This document shows, piece by piece, positions 1-9,349 of a DNA stretch of 64,000 nucleotides (position 1 is its first letter; each line of letters opens with the position of its first letter). The position numbers and the translations under genes were made by a program. The DNA comes from Aquimarina spinulae (lineage in GTDB: Bacteria > Bacteroidota > Bacteroidia > Flavobacteriales > Flavobacteriaceae): the NCBI RefSeq assembly GCF_943373825.1, contig NZ_CALSBP010000003.1, positions 124,001 through 188,000 on the forward strand, given 5' to 3'. The notes under the pieces were generated by a model. It saw nothing but the letters and a program-made list of their open reading frames with translations, did not search any database and had not been told where the DNA came from.

Positions 1-1
1 T

Positions 2-1825
2 TTCGTTTATGGTGTAGAGCAACGTTCTGCAGTGTGTGATGATAAAACCACAAAAGTCAGTTTTGTGTTCTATGAACAACTAAGGCCATTTAACCAAAAG
101 GACCCCCCTTTTCAAATATGTACTAATATTCCTGGAACAATAGATTTATATGATTTGTTAGAATTTACTACAGAAAACGGTATACCATTCGAATATTTTA
201 GTGATAAAAGCACGAATTGGCGCTTGGTTTCGGGCCCCTCTGATTTAGGGCTAATTGTTTTATCACCTAATCCCGATCCATTAAAGCCTTATACACACAG
301 AGGAACTGTAAATACTTTTGGAGCAGATCCTGGTACTTATATTTTTGAATATGCGGTGAGCCCTAATATTAATAGTGATCCTGGTGGTTTTTGTGATCCC
401 TATGAGACTGATATAATGGCAGATTTTTATTGTGAACACCCTTGTAATATTATGACTGCCAGAGTAGAAGTTCAAATATTTGGATTTGACTATGCGGGAG
501 AAGATACAAAAGATATTAACCTATGCGAATCTCAAGGACAAGTAGACCTTAGAAGCTTATTAAAAACTAATGGTAATACAATAGCAACTACAGGAGTATG
601 GACAAACGCAGCAGGAGATGTAATTGATAATACGTTTGTTTTTCCAAATAGTAACAGTTCTCAAACATTTACATTTACCTACTCAACAAACACAGTAAAT
701 GGATGTGTTGATAGTGCGAATTTAACATTTACAATTAACAAATTATCTAATGCAGGGGAAGATGAAAGCGCAACACTCTGCTCAGATGATTTAACGATAA
801 CCCTTTTTGATCTTTTAGGAGGCAATCCAAGTACAACAGGAACCTGGGCAGGCCCTTTTGGGTATACATCACCAGATCATTTAGGTGTTTTTGATTCTAG
901 TAATGTTTTGTTACCGGTTTTGGGAGCAGGAGATTATATATATGTAGTGCCGGGTAATGCAGGGTGTTCTGCATCAGATCAATCTACAGTAACTATTACC
1001 ATTGTAGAACCAGTAGAAATTGGTAATGATCGAAGTGAGACTTTTTGTAAAATAGATGGTAGGGTTAGCTTATATTCACTTTTAGATAGAGATACTCCAC
1101 GTACTGGAGTTTTTGAAGATACCGATAATACAGGTGCGTTAAGTGTGGATGGGGTTGTAGAGTTTGAGACATTAACAAACAATATTTATAATTTTAGATA
1201 TGTAATAGCAAATACACTGCCTTGTGATCAATCTTCTTTAAATGTAGCCATACAAATTGTGGATTTACCAATCCCTAACGTACCCCCTCAGGAATTTTGT
1301 ATTCTTGATGCTGTCAGATTAGAAGATATTGAAGTTGATGTTCTAAACTATAACTGGTACACTACTTTAGAAAGTGAAATTCCTATTATTGATAATCCTT
1401 TACTTTTTGATAACCAGGTATATTATATTGCTACAATTGATGCAAATAATTGTGAATCCGAACGTCTTGAAGTTCCGATAAATATACTAAATACAGGAGA
1501 GAGATTTGCCAAAGGAGAATTATGTACTCTTGATTTTCAGGATGGAGTATCGCCAAACGGTGATAGTCAGAATGATACTTTTGATTTGTTGATAGAAGAG
1601 GTGTATAATATCCCAGAAGCATTTCCTGATTTTGATTTGAAAATATATAATAGATATGGTAGTCTTGTCTATGAAGGAAATATTAATACAGAAGAATTTA
1701 GAGGAGAAAGCAATGTATCAGTACAGTTAGGAGATGATCTTCCTTCGGGAACATACTTTTATGTTTTTGTTCCAAATTTTGAAAATAATTTACCAATACA
1801 AGGAAGTTTTTACCTAAGCAGATAA
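2..1825 (+). CDS. T9SS type B sorting domain surface protein (5' end outside window)
   Basis: The frame is open to the first base of the window, so the GTG at 32 is probably internal and the gene starts upstream. What is visible is a repetitive extracellular protein: several Cys-containing segments of about 80-90 residues, each with an AG(E/N)D-like opening and GxxT...W elements, then a C-terminal block with SPNGDSQNDTF and KIYNRYGSLVYEG. That block is the gliding-motility-associated C-terminal (CHU_C, type B sorting) domain, which directs export by the type IX secretion system and attachment to the cell surface. The gene lies 4 bases ahead of a PorP/SprF gene, as is usual for SprB-like adhesins. 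The substrate or ligand cannot be read from this part. Confidence 0.85.
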   Translation, partial: FVYGVEQRSAVCDDKTTKVSFVFYEQLRPFNQKDPPFQICTNIPGTIDLYDLLEFTTENGIPFEYFSDKSTNWRLVSGPSDLGLIVLSPNPDPLKPYTHRGTVNTFGADPGTYIFEYAVSPNINSDPGGFCDPYETDIMADFYCEHPCNIMTARVEVQIFGFDYAGEDTKDINLCESQGQVDLRSLLKTNGNTIATTGVWTNAAGDVIDNTFVFPNSNSSQTFTFTYSTNTVNGCVDSANLTFTINKLSNAGEDESATLCSDDLTITLFDLLGGNPSTTGTWAGPFGYTSPDHLGVFDSSNVLLPVLGAGDYIYVVPGNAGCSASDQSTVTITIVEPVEIGNDRSETFCKIDGRVSLYSLLDRDTPRTGVFEDTDNTGALSVDGVVEFETLTNNIYNFRYVIANTLPCDQSSLNVAIQIVDLPIPNVPPQEFCILDAVRLEDIEVDVLNYNWYTTLESEIPIIDNPLLFDNQVYYIATIDANNCESERLEVPINILNTGERFAKGELCTLDFQDGVSPNGDSQNDTFDLLIEEVYNIPEAFPDFDLKIYNRYGSLVYEGNINTEEFRGESNVSVQLGDDLPSGTYFYVFVPNFENNLPIQGSFYLSR

Positions 1826-1829
1826 ACCA

Positions 1830-2747
1830 ATGAAATTGAAGTTAGTTTTTATAATGTCAATAATTTTCTGCTCGATGATCTATGCCCAGCAGGAACCACA
1901 ATATTCTCAATATATGTATAATATGAGCACGGTTAATCCCGCATATGCTACAGGTCAAAGTGGTTTGATTTCGACCGGGTTATTATACAGAAGGCAATGG
2001 ACAGGCATTGAAGGGGCGCCGCAGACAGCCAATATATTTGCTAATATCCCTATGAGTGAAAAAATTGAGCTAAGTGTAAATTATGTAAACGATAGGATAG
2101 GAGATGCTATCCCGGTTAATAATGATTATATAAACGTTGATTTTGCGTATATCACAAAGATTTCTGATCAAACTCGATTATCATACGGATTGAAAGCAGG
2201 TATCAATAATTTTAAAATTGATCCTTCTGGTTCTGATGTCGCTAATGATCCTGCATTTGCAGATAATACATCTACCACACAATTAAATATTGGAGCAGGT
2301 TTGTATTTGTTTACTAATAATTTTTATGCAGGTATATCTTCGCCTAATTTACTTCCTAGTGATATAGATATCGATGGTATTGGTGTTGCGCAAACAAAGA
2401 CACATATATATGGTATTGCTGGATATGTTTTTGACTTTGTTGATGAAGTGAAATTAAAACCTTCGATGGTTATTAAGCAGGTTTTAGATTCTCCTTTAAC
2501 TTTTGATCTTTCGCTAAACTCTTTGATTTATGATAAGTTCGAATTAGGAATATCTTATCGATATACAGACTCTTTTATTGCTTTGGCAGGGTTTAATATT
2601 ACAAAAAACCTAAAAGTTGGATATTCCTATGATTTTAGTGTTAGTGACTTAAGCGGTTATAATAATGGAAGTCATGAAATTGTAATACTGTTTAATTTTG
2701 ACCTTCTTAAGTTTAGTAATAAATATTCCTCTCCAAGATTTTTCTAG
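1830..2747 (+). CDS. PorP/SprF family T9SS outer membrane protein
   Basis: 305 residues with an N-terminal signal peptide ending near IYAQQ and the family opening QxPQYSQYMYNMSTVNPAYAT. The rest alternates short strands and turns, typical of an outer membrane beta-barrel. PorP/SprF proteins are needed for secretion or surface attachment of type B sorting-domain substrates. It sits 4 bases after such a substrate and directly abuts the OmpA-family gene downstream, so the three are probably one operon and this protein is the dedicated partner of the upstream surface protein. Family assignment is firm; partner specificity is inferred from position. Confidence 0.88.
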   Translation: MKLKLVFIMSIIFCSMIYAQQEPQYSQYMYNMSTVNPAYATGQSGLISTGLLYRRQWTGIEGAPQTANIFANIPMSEKIELSVNYVNDRIGDAIPVNNDYINVDFAYITKISDQTRLSYGLKAGINNFKIDPSGSDVANDPAFADNTSTTQLNIGAGLYLFTNNFYAGISSPNLLPSDIDIDGIGVAQTKTHIYGIAGYVFDFVDEVKLKPSMVIKQVLDSPLTFDLSLNSLIYDKFELGISYRYTDSFIALAGFNITKNLKVGYSYDFSVSDLSGYNNGSHEIVILFNFDLLKFSNKYSSPRFF

Positions 2748-4835
2748 ATGATAAAAGCTAAGATATTATTGATATTAACTATACTGATTACTCAGTTTGC
2801 CTTTTCCCAACAAAAAAGCAGAGCAGATCGCTTTTTTGAAAAAGGAGATTATATAAACGCAGCACAGCAATACGAAGAAGAGTTAAATCAGGAAGGATAT
2901 ACCAAACATATCCTTAGAAATATTACCACCTCATACTATAATACTTTTCAATTTAGAAAAGCGTATCGATATCTAAAGATATTAACTTCTGGTAAGTTTT
3001 ATGATAAGGATAAAACATACGATAATCGGTATAACTTTATGATGTATCAGGTACTGTCTGCTTTAGGAGAATATGAAAAATCTGTAGAATACCTCTCTTT
3101 GTATAAATCAAATAATACAGTGAGAGATTTTAGCGCCTCTGATGCGATTTCTACAATAGAGGATTTTAAATTGAAAGATGACGATTATACTATAGCAAGT
3201 GCTGTTTTTAACTCTGAAGCCTCTGATTTTGGAGCTATTAGGAGAGATAGTATTCTTTATTTTACTACCGATAGACGTCCTTATGGTCCTTTGGACAAAA
3301 ATTATAGATGGACACATCGCCCGTTTTTGGATATTTATAAAGTAAAGGTGGATCAGAACAATAAACCTGTTTCTGAAATTGAAACGATTTCAAAAGAAAT
3401 TAATTCAAAACTTCATGAAGGTAATTTTTGCTTTACTGCCGACGGAAATACAATCTACTTGTCTAAAAGTAATTCTGAAAAAGGAAAAAAGAAATTTGAT
3501 AGTATTAATAATAATGCTATTCATTTATATAAGGCTATTAAAGTTGATGGTAAATGGGGCAAACCTGAGAAATTAGAATTTAATGATGTAAACTACTCTG
3601 TTGAGCATCCTTCATTAAGTGCAAATGGAGAGATGCTATATTTTAGTTCGAATATGCCTGGAGGATATGGAGATTTTGATATTTATTTTGTTACAGTAAA
3701 TCAGGATGGTACGTATGGTAAACCAACTAATGTAGGGCCAACAATTAATACTGAGAATCGAGAACAGTTTCCATTTATTTCAGAAAAAGGAAATCTATTC
3801 TTTTCTTCAAATGGGCATTTAGGATTAGGTATGATGGACATATTTGTTTCAGAATTAAGAAGAGGAGAATTTATAAAACCCATTAACTTGGGAGCACCAA
3901 TTAATTCTAGCTACGATGATTTTTCTATAACTTATTATAATGAAACAGATGGTTTCTTTGCTTCAAATCGAAAAAAAGCAGGAGATGATATTTATACCTT
4001 TTCTCAAATTGGAGATATTTTCCCGCGAGAATATAGAGTACGTTTTGAAGTTAGAGATTATGCAACCGATAATTATATAGCCAATTCAGATGTTGTTTTG
4101 TACAATAATGATAATGTAAAAGTATATGAGAGCCAATTAGATTCTATTGCAGCTTTTGATATTAAGATATTTCCCGGGAGGTATAATTTTAAAGCTTCTG
4201 CAGATAAGTATAAAACCAGAACCAAACCATTAGTGGTTAAAGAGAAAGAAGAAGAGACCTATATCATTTATTTGGATAGAGCAAAAGATGCCGTTGTAAC
4301 AGATAAGAGCGATGATAAAAATAGAATACAGATCAACGATAGTACTAATATCAATGAACGTACTAGAATTAGTGAATCTAATACAGAGCGTAAAAAAGAA
4401 GAAATTACCAAAACCAGGCTAAGAGAAATTCTTCTTGCAGACAAAGATGGCCCTCCGGTTATCGAAAGGAATGGAAAACTATACTTTGATATGCCTCCAA
4501 TTTATTTTGATTACGATAAATGGAATATACGAGCTGATTCTAAAAAAGTACTGGATAAACTTGCAGTAAAGTTAGAGCGATATAAAACCGTTTATATTAA
4601 TATAAGTTCTCATACAGATAGTAGAGGTACAGATTCATATAATCAGGTATTATCAGCCAAAAGAGCAGAATCTACTCGTAATTACCTAGCTTTGGTAGGG
4701 TATGTAAATGCAAGGAGAATGCAGTTTGTTGGGTTTGGAGAATCTCAACCTTTAATTGATTGTGATAGTAAAGTGTGTACAGAAGAAGATCATCAAACTA
4801 ATCGAAGAAGTGAATTCGAAATTGTTAGGTATTAA
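2748..4835 (+). CDS. OmpA-family protein with TPR, PD40 propeller and CRD (PorE/SprF-partner type)
   Basis: 695 residues. Order: signal peptide (to about residue 21), TPR-like helices (about 25-130), WD40-like PD40 repeats (about 155-430, with repeated 'Y/F-F-S-S-N' segments), a carboxypeptidase-regulatory-like beta domain (about 430-510), a charged linker, and a C-terminal OmpA-like peptidoglycan-binding domain (about 575-695) with YFDYDKWNIR and HTDSRG. This domain order is that of PorE-like proteins that tie T9SS machinery or substrates to peptidoglycan. The start codon follows the PorP/SprF stop without a gap, which suggests translational coupling. Confidence 0.88.
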   Translation: MIKAKILLILTILITQFAFSQQKSRADRFFEKGDYINAAQQYEEELNQEGYTKHILRNITTSYYNTFQFRKAYRYLKILTSGKFYDKDKTYDNRYNFMMYQVLSALGEYEKSVEYLSLYKSNNTVRDFSASDAISTIEDFKLKDDDYTIASAVFNSEASDFGAIRRDSILYFTTDRRPYGPLDKNYRWTHRPFLDIYKVKVDQNNKPVSEIETISKEINSKLHEGNFCFTADGNTIYLSKSNSEKGKKKFDSINNNAIHLYKAIKVDGKWGKPEKLEFNDVNYSVEHPSLSANGEMLYFSSNMPGGYGDFDIYFVTVNQDGTYGKPTNVGPTINTENREQFPFISEKGNLFFSSNGHLGLGMMDIFVSELRRGEFIKPINLGAPINSSYDDFSITYYNETDGFFASNRKKAGDDIYTFSQIGDIFPREYRVRFEVRDYATDNYIANSDVVLYNNDNVKVYESQLDSIAAFDIKIFPGRYNFKASADKYKTRTKPLVVKEKEEETYIIYLDRAKDAVVTDKSDDKNRIQINDSTNINERTRISESNTERKKEEITKTRLREILLADKDGPPVIERNGKLYFDMPPIYFDYDKWNIRADSKKVLDKLAVKLERYKTVYINISSHTDSRGTDSYNQVLSAKRAESTRNYLALVGYVNARRMQFVGFGESQPLIDCDSKVCTEEDHQTNRRSEFEIVRY

Positions 4836-4861
4836 TAATTTGTTGAAACACATTATAATCT

Positions 4862-4893
4862 TTTGTTTTCTAATAAATTAAATTGTACTTTTG
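4862..4893 (+). promoter_or_regulatory. Bacteroidota-type promoter of rpsA
   Basis: TTTG at 4862-4865 and TACTTTTG at 4886-4893 are separated by 20 bases, matching the -33 TTTG / -7 TAnnTTTG consensus of the Bacteroidota housekeeping sigma factor. Transcription should begin near 4899, leaving a leader of about 110 bases before rpsA. Confidence 0.75.
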
Positions 4894-4896
4894 CAC

Positions 4897-4928
4897 TCCT
4901 TTTTAACGGATAAGAGGATTAAAAAGGA
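4897..4928 (+). promoter_or_regulatory. Hairpin at the 5' end of the rpsA leader
   Basis: A perfect 10-bp inverted repeat (4897-4906 with 4919-4928) closes a 12-base purine-rich loop (CGGATAAGAGGA). It lies at the predicted transcript start and has no T-run, so it is not a terminator. S1 genes are autoregulated in other bacteria; a role here is inference. Confidence 0.45.
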
Positions 4929-5008
4929 CATAGTGTAATTTAATTAATACTTCTGTATAATTTTCGTCTTGATTCTCAATAATATACAGGATACAAATTT
5001 TATCTTCA

Positions 5009-6829
5009 ATGTCTGAAGAAACAAAAAACACAGACGTTCAGGAAGTAGAGAAGAAAGCAGTAGCTGAAACTCCACAACAAGCAAATCCTGAACAATTCCT
5101 AAAAGATTTTAATTGGCATAACTACGAAGAAGGGATAGATCCTATCGCTGATTCAAAACTTGAAGAGTTTGAAAAGTTAGTTGCCGAGAATTTTGTAGAT
5201 ACCCTAAATGATGAGGTAGTAGATGGAACAGTAATTAACATCACTGATCGTGATGCTATTATTGATATCAATGCCAAAAGTGAAGGTGTTATCTCATTAA
5301 ACGAATTTCGTTATAACCCAGATCTTAAAGTAGGAGACAAGGTAGAGGTTTTAATTGATGTGCGTGAAGATGCAACAGGTCAATTAATTTTATCTCACCG
5401 TAAAGCTCGTGTGATTAAAGCGTGGGATAGAGTAAATGGTGCTCATGATACAGGTGAAATCGTAAATGGTTTTGTGAAATGTAGAACCAAAGGTGGTATG
5501 ATCGTAGATGTATTTGGTATCGAAGCATTCTTACCAGGTTCTCAGATCGATGTGAAACCAATTCGTGATTATGATGCATATGTAGGAAAAACAATGGAAT
5601 TTAAAGTGGTAAAAATAAACCACGAATTCAAAAACGTTGTTGTATCTCATAAAGCACTTATCGAAGCAGATATCGAAGAGCAGAAAAAAGAAATTATTGG
5701 TCAATTAGAAAAAGGTCAAGTATTAGAAGGTACGGTTAAGAATGTTACTTCTTACGGTGTATTTGTTGATCTTGGAGGAGTTGATGGATTAGTTCATATT
5801 ACAGATCTTTCTTGGTCTAGAATCAACCATCCAAATGAGATCGTTGAACTTGATCAGAAATTGAATGTAGTTATCTTAGACTTTGATGAGGCTAAGACTC
5901 GTATTCAATTAGGTCTTAAACAATTAAAGCCACATCCATGGGAAGCTCTTGACAAAGAACTTAAAGTAGGTGATAAGGTTAAAGGTAAAGTTGTTGTAAT
6001 TGCTGATTACGGTGCTTTTATTGAAGTTGAAGAAGGAGTAGAAGGATTAATTCACGTTTCAGAAATGTCTTGGTCTACACATTTACGTTCTGCACAAGAT
6101 TTCGTAAAAGTAGGTGATCAGGTAGAAGCGGTAATTCTTACCTTAGATAGAGAAGAGCGTAAAATGTCTCTTGGTATCAAACAATTAACTCCAGATCCAT
6201 GGACAGATATTACTACTAAGTACCCTGTTGGATCTAAGCATAATGGTATCGTTCGTAACTTCACTAATTTTGGTGTATTTGTAGAATTAGAAGAAGGTAT
6301 CGACGGTCTAATTTATATTTCAGATCTTTCGTGGACTAAGAAAATTAAGCATCCATCAGACTTTACTAATGTAGGTGATAAACTTGATGTAATAGTTCTT
6401 GAACTAGATGTCGAAGGACGTAAGTTAAGTCTTGGTCATAAGCAAACAGAAGATAATCCTTGGGATAAATATGAAGGTGAATTTGCTTTAGGAACTAAGC
6501 ATACTGCAACCATCGGTGAAATTGTAGATAAAGGTGCTACTATAGATTTCAACGAAGATGTTGTTGCTTTTGTACCTTCTCGTCATCTTGAAAAAGAAGA
6601 TGGAAGTAAGCTTAAGAAAGGTGATGAAGCAGAATTCCAAATTATTGAGTTCAATAAAGAATTCAAGAGAGTAGTTGCTTCTCATACAGCTTTATTCAAG
6701 GAAGAAGAAGCTAAAATCGTTAAACAAGCTGCGAAGAAAGCTGCTACAGGTTCAGCAGAAAAAACAACGCTTGGTGATATCGATGCATTAGCAGATCTTA
6801 AAGCTAAAATGGAAAAAGGAGGGAACTAG
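5009..6829 (+). CDS. rpsA: 30S ribosomal protein S1
   Basis: 606 residues with successive S1 RNA-binding domains; the repeats 'GxVxxxxxYGxFVxxxxGVxGLxHxSxxSW' are clear at about residues 230-300, 315-385 and 400-470, with weaker copies on either side. The acidic N-terminal extension before the first domain is common in Bacteroidota. S1 binds mRNA on the 30S subunit and helps initiation, which matters in this phylum where Shine-Dalgarno sequences are weak. It is a single transcription unit with its own promoter, a hairpin leader, and a strong terminator right after the stop. Confidence 0.96.
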   Translation: MSEETKNTDVQEVEKKAVAETPQQANPEQFLKDFNWHNYEEGIDPIADSKLEEFEKLVAENFVDTLNDEVVDGTVINITDRDAIIDINAKSEGVISLNEFRYNPDLKVGDKVEVLIDVREDATGQLILSHRKARVIKAWDRVNGAHDTGEIVNGFVKCRTKGGMIVDVFGIEAFLPGSQIDVKPIRDYDAYVGKTMEFKVVKINHEFKNVVVSHKALIEADIEEQKKEIIGQLEKGQVLEGTVKNVTSYGVFVDLGGVDGLVHITDLSWSRINHPNEIVELDQKLNVVILDFDEAKTRIQLGLKQLKPHPWEALDKELKVGDKVKGKVVVIADYGAFIEVEEGVEGLIHVSEMSWSTHLRSAQDFVKVGDQVEAVILTLDREERKMSLGIKQLTPDPWTDITTKYPVGSKHNGIVRNFTNFGVFVELEEGIDGLIYISDLSWTKKIKHPSDFTNVGDKLDVIVLELDVEGRKLSLGHKQTEDNPWDKYEGEFALGTKHTATIGEIVDKGATIDFNEDVVAFVPSRHLEKEDGSKLKKGDEAEFQIIEFNKEFKRVVASHTALFKEEEAKIVKQAAKKAATGSAEKTTLGDIDALADLKAKMEKGGN

Positions 6830-6854
6830 TATTCTCAACACTTTTTAATATAGT

Positions 6855-6887
6855 AAAGGCCGTTCGTAAGAACGGCCTTTTGTTTTT
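6855..6887 (+). terminator. Rho-independent terminator of rpsA
   Basis: Perfect 11-bp stem AAAGGCCGTTC (6855-6865) / GAACGGCCTTT (6870-6880) with loop GTAA, followed by TTTGTTTTT. Confidence 0.92.
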
Positions 6888-7205
6888 AAAAATACACTGT
6901 ATTCAGGGTTGGTATGACTCCCATCTATTTTGAGTTTACTCTATGTGAAATTACAGCTCTACTTTTTTTAATGTTTACCGTAATCGTTATTATAACTGGG
7001 TTTTTGATATATATTACGAAAAGAAATAGCACGGTTATTGAGTCATAATATAATAATATTACTATGTGATAATGTATTGGTGCGGTTGAATTATAACGTT
7101 TTATATCCCTGAAAAATGGGAAGGCATTTTCACTATTAGTGGTATAGTACCAAGGGTGAAGCTTTCTGATATTTGCATTGTAAAAAATCATAAATGTTTT
7201 TTAAA
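6888..7205. other. Intergenic region, no gene seen
   Basis: About 318 bases between the rpsA terminator and the next gene. An open frame of 88 codons exists on the minus strand but has no signal, family resemblance or promoter. No perfect TAnnTTTG element or long inverted repeat was found. Confidence 0.4.
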
Positions 7206-7607
7206 ATGAAAAATATAAACAGGGTAATCATATTTGTATTAAATTTCTTAATAGTCATTCAGGCAAATGCCAAAGAAACAAATAGGTTGGCAGTTGTAGC
7301 AAATGATAAAACGATCATAACATCTGTAAAAAAGAATACAGATACAGAACCAAAAAGTAAAAAAACAAAAAAAGCAGTTGAAAATAAAAGTTTTCATTCT
7401 ATCAAAAAATGGAAAATAACGATAGAATATACAGATGGCGGTATTATGTCTAAAACTATTATGATACAAGAAAGCTCAGATTTAAGTGCTTTGGAAACAG
7501 CATTTTTAGAAGCTGAAAAATACATGGAGACTATTGATAATATAAAGAATTATGAAGTTTCTCCAGTATCCAAAAACTCGTTTGTATTATTAGCTGGAGG
7601 CATATAG
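7206..7607 (+). CDS. Small exported protein of unknown function
   Basis: 133 residues from the ATG at 7206, where a signal peptide begins (MKNINRVIIF... cleavage near QANAKE). An ATG four codons upstream (7194) would put four residues ahead of it. After a Lys-rich linker (KKTKKAVENK) comes a compact segment of about 70 residues containing 'WKITIEYTDGGIMSKTI'. I do not recognise the family. It stands alone between rpsA and pyrR and ends in its own terminator, which supports a real gene. Confidence 0.6.
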   Translation: MKNINRVIIFVLNFLIVIQANAKETNRLAVVANDKTIITSVKKNTDTEPKSKKTKKAVENKSFHSIKKWKITIEYTDGGIMSKTIMIQESSDLSALETAFLEAEKYMETIDNIKNYEVSPVSKNSFVLLAGGI

Positions 7608-7626
7608 TATAAAGGATTATTTTATA

Positions 7627-7657
7627 AAGGCGTAATACGACAATTACGCCTTTTTTT
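7627..7657 (+). terminator. Rho-independent terminator of the small exported protein gene
   Basis: 10-bp stem AAGGCGTAAT (7627-7636) / ATTACGCCTT (7643-7652), 6-base loop, run of T to 7657. Confidence 0.88.
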
Positions 7658-7774
7658 ATTGCTAATATTATTGAATTTATCTCTTTTTTAGATACTATGA
7701 ATTTAGAACGACTAATTCACATTAATGTGTTTTTAGTAAAGTAGATTTTCTATAGTATGTTATTTAGAAATTGA

Positions 7775-7805
7775 ATTGTATTGTTCTAAAATTTCATTAC
7801 TTTTG
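7775..7805 (+). promoter_or_regulatory. Promoter of pyrR-pyrB
   Basis: ATTG at 7775-7778 and TACTTTTG at 7798-7805 with 19 bases between the TTG and the -7 element. Transcription would start near 7811, only about 20 bases before the pyrR ATG at 7831. This also rules out an upstream start at 7771. Confidence 0.75.
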
Positions 7806-7830
7806 TATTCCAGATATCCATTTGGAGATT

Positions 7831-8370
7831 ATGAGTCAAAAATTACTACTTAGTGCGAAAGAGATTGATATAATTCTGCACCGTTTGGCTTGTCAATTAA
7901 TTGAAAATCACACGCATTTTAGAGATACTGTTTTAATTGGTATTCAGCCAAGAGGAGCTTTTTTAGCTGATCGTATTAAGAAAATTTTGGTTGATGACTA
8001 TATGGTAACAGACGTCAAATTAGGTTACCTTGATATTACATTCTATCGAGATGATTTTAGGAGAGGAGAAAAAATTCTTGAAGCTAATAAAACTCATATT
8101 GATTTTGTAGTAGAAGATAAACGAATTGTATTTATTGATGATGTGTTGTATACTGGGAGAAGTATTAGAGCAGCTTTAACAGCTGTACAATCCTTTGGAA
8201 GACCACAAGAAATCGAACTACTAACATTAATTGATAGGCGTTTTAGTAGACATTTACCTATACAACCTAATTATAGAGGTCGCCAGGTAGATGCTATAAA
8301 TCAAGAAAAAGTAAAAGTAGATTGGATAGAAAATGATGGCAAAGATGCTGTGTATTTAATAGAAAATTAA
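7831..8370 (+). CDS. pyrR: PyrR: uracil phosphoribosyltransferase / pyrimidine operon regulator
   Basis: 179 residues from the ATG at 7831 (MSQKLL); the open frame extends 20 codons further up but that part lies over the promoter. The PRPP-binding loop VFIDDVLYTGRS is intact, as are GIQPRGAFLA and the flexible-loop region RRGEKI. PyrR converts uracil and PRPP to UMP and in Firmicutes also binds pyr mRNA to control attenuation. It precedes pyrB by 46 bases, so an operon is likely. The leader here is too short for the usual PyrR attenuator, so only the enzyme role is supported by the local sequence. Confidence 0.93.
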   Translation: MSQKLLLSAKEIDIILHRLACQLIENHTHFRDTVLIGIQPRGAFLADRIKKILVDDYMVTDVKLGYLDITFYRDDFRRGEKILEANKTHIDFVVEDKRIVFIDDVLYTGRSIRAALTAVQSFGRPQEIELLTLIDRRFSRHLPIQPNYRGRQVDAINQEKVKVDWIENDGKDAVYLIEN

Positions 8371-8416
8371 GATCTCTGAATAGGATTGTTTTATTTAAAA
8401 TTATAAATTAAGACTA

Positions 8417-9346
8417 ATGAGCGAATTAAGTGTACATCACTTATTGGGAATAAAATATCTAAATAAAGAAGATATTGATTTAATCTTTGAGACTGCTGAT
8501 CACTTTAAAGAAGTTATTAATCGACCAATTAAAAAAGTTCCTTCGCTTAGAGATATAACGATTGCAAATCTTTTCTTCGAAAATAGTACAAGAACAAGAT
8601 TATCTTTCGAATTAGCAGAAAAACGACTTTCTGCAGATGTAATTAATTTTTCTGCAGCATCTTCTTCTGTAAAGAAAGGAGAAACACTTATTGATACTGT
8701 TAATAATATTCTTTCGATGAAAGTAGATATGGTAGTCATGAGGCACCCTAATCCAGGGGCAGGAGTTTTTCTTTCTAAACATGTAGATGCAAGTATTGTT
8801 AATGCAGGAGATGGAGCGCATGAGCATCCTACACAAGCTTTGTTGGATTCTTATTCGATACGCGAACGATTAGGAGAGGTAGGAGGAAAGAAGGTTGTGA
8901 TTGTAGGAGATATTTTGCACTCTAGAGTTGCGCTTTCTAATATCTTTGCTTTAAAATTACAAGGAGCCGAAGTAAAAGTTTGTGGCCCCAAAACTCTGAT
9001 TCCTAAATATATTGAGAAATTAGGAGTTCAGGTCGAAACGGATCTAAGAAAAGCACTAGACTGGTGCGATGTTGCCAATATGTTGCGTGTACAAAATGAA
9101 AGAATGGAGATTAGTTATTTTCCATCAACACGAGAATATACCCAACAATTTGGAGTAAATAAAAAGTTATTGGATAGTCTGAATAAGGAAATTGTAATCA
9201 TGCACCCAGGACCAATCAATCGTGGAGTAGAAATCACGAGTGATGTTGCTGATTCTAACCAAGCCATAATATTGGATCAGGTACAGAATGGAGTTGCAGT
9301 GCGAATGGCTGTAATATATCTTTTAGCTTCAAAAATTAAACGATAA
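8417..9346 (+). CDS. pyrB: Aspartate carbamoyltransferase catalytic subunit
   Basis: 309 residues, the usual length of the catalytic chain. The carbamoyl-phosphate loop FENSTRTRLSFE (about 54-65), HPTQALLD (about 137-144) and the MHPGPINRG segment near the C-terminus are all intact. It joins carbamoyl phosphate and aspartate to N-carbamoyl-aspartate in de novo pyrimidine synthesis, in the cytosol. No regulatory-chain gene (pyrI) is adjacent. It lies between pyrR and a small STAS-like gene that starts 4 bases after its stop. Confidence 0.96.
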   Translation: MSELSVHHLLGIKYLNKEDIDLIFETADHFKEVINRPIKKVPSLRDITIANLFFENSTRTRLSFELAEKRLSADVINFSAASSSVKKGETLIDTVNNILSMKVDMVVMRHPNPGAGVFLSKHVDASIVNAGDGAHEHPTQALLDSYSIRERLGEVGGKKVVIVGDILHSRVALSNIFALKLQGAEVKVCGPKTLIPKYIEKLGVQVETDLRKALDWCDVANMLRVQNERMEISYFPSTREYTQQFGVNKKLLDSLNKEIVIMHPGPINRGVEITSDVADSNQAIILDQVQNGVAVRMAVIYLLASKIKR

Positions 9347-9349
9347 TTT

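Noticed and set aside
6925..7191. 88-codon minus-strand open frame
   Set aside because: No signal, family resemblance, promoter or codon pattern; lies in AT-rich spacer.
7771..7830. Upstream start for pyrR
   Set aside because: Those codons contain the promoter elements; the family N-terminus begins at 7831.
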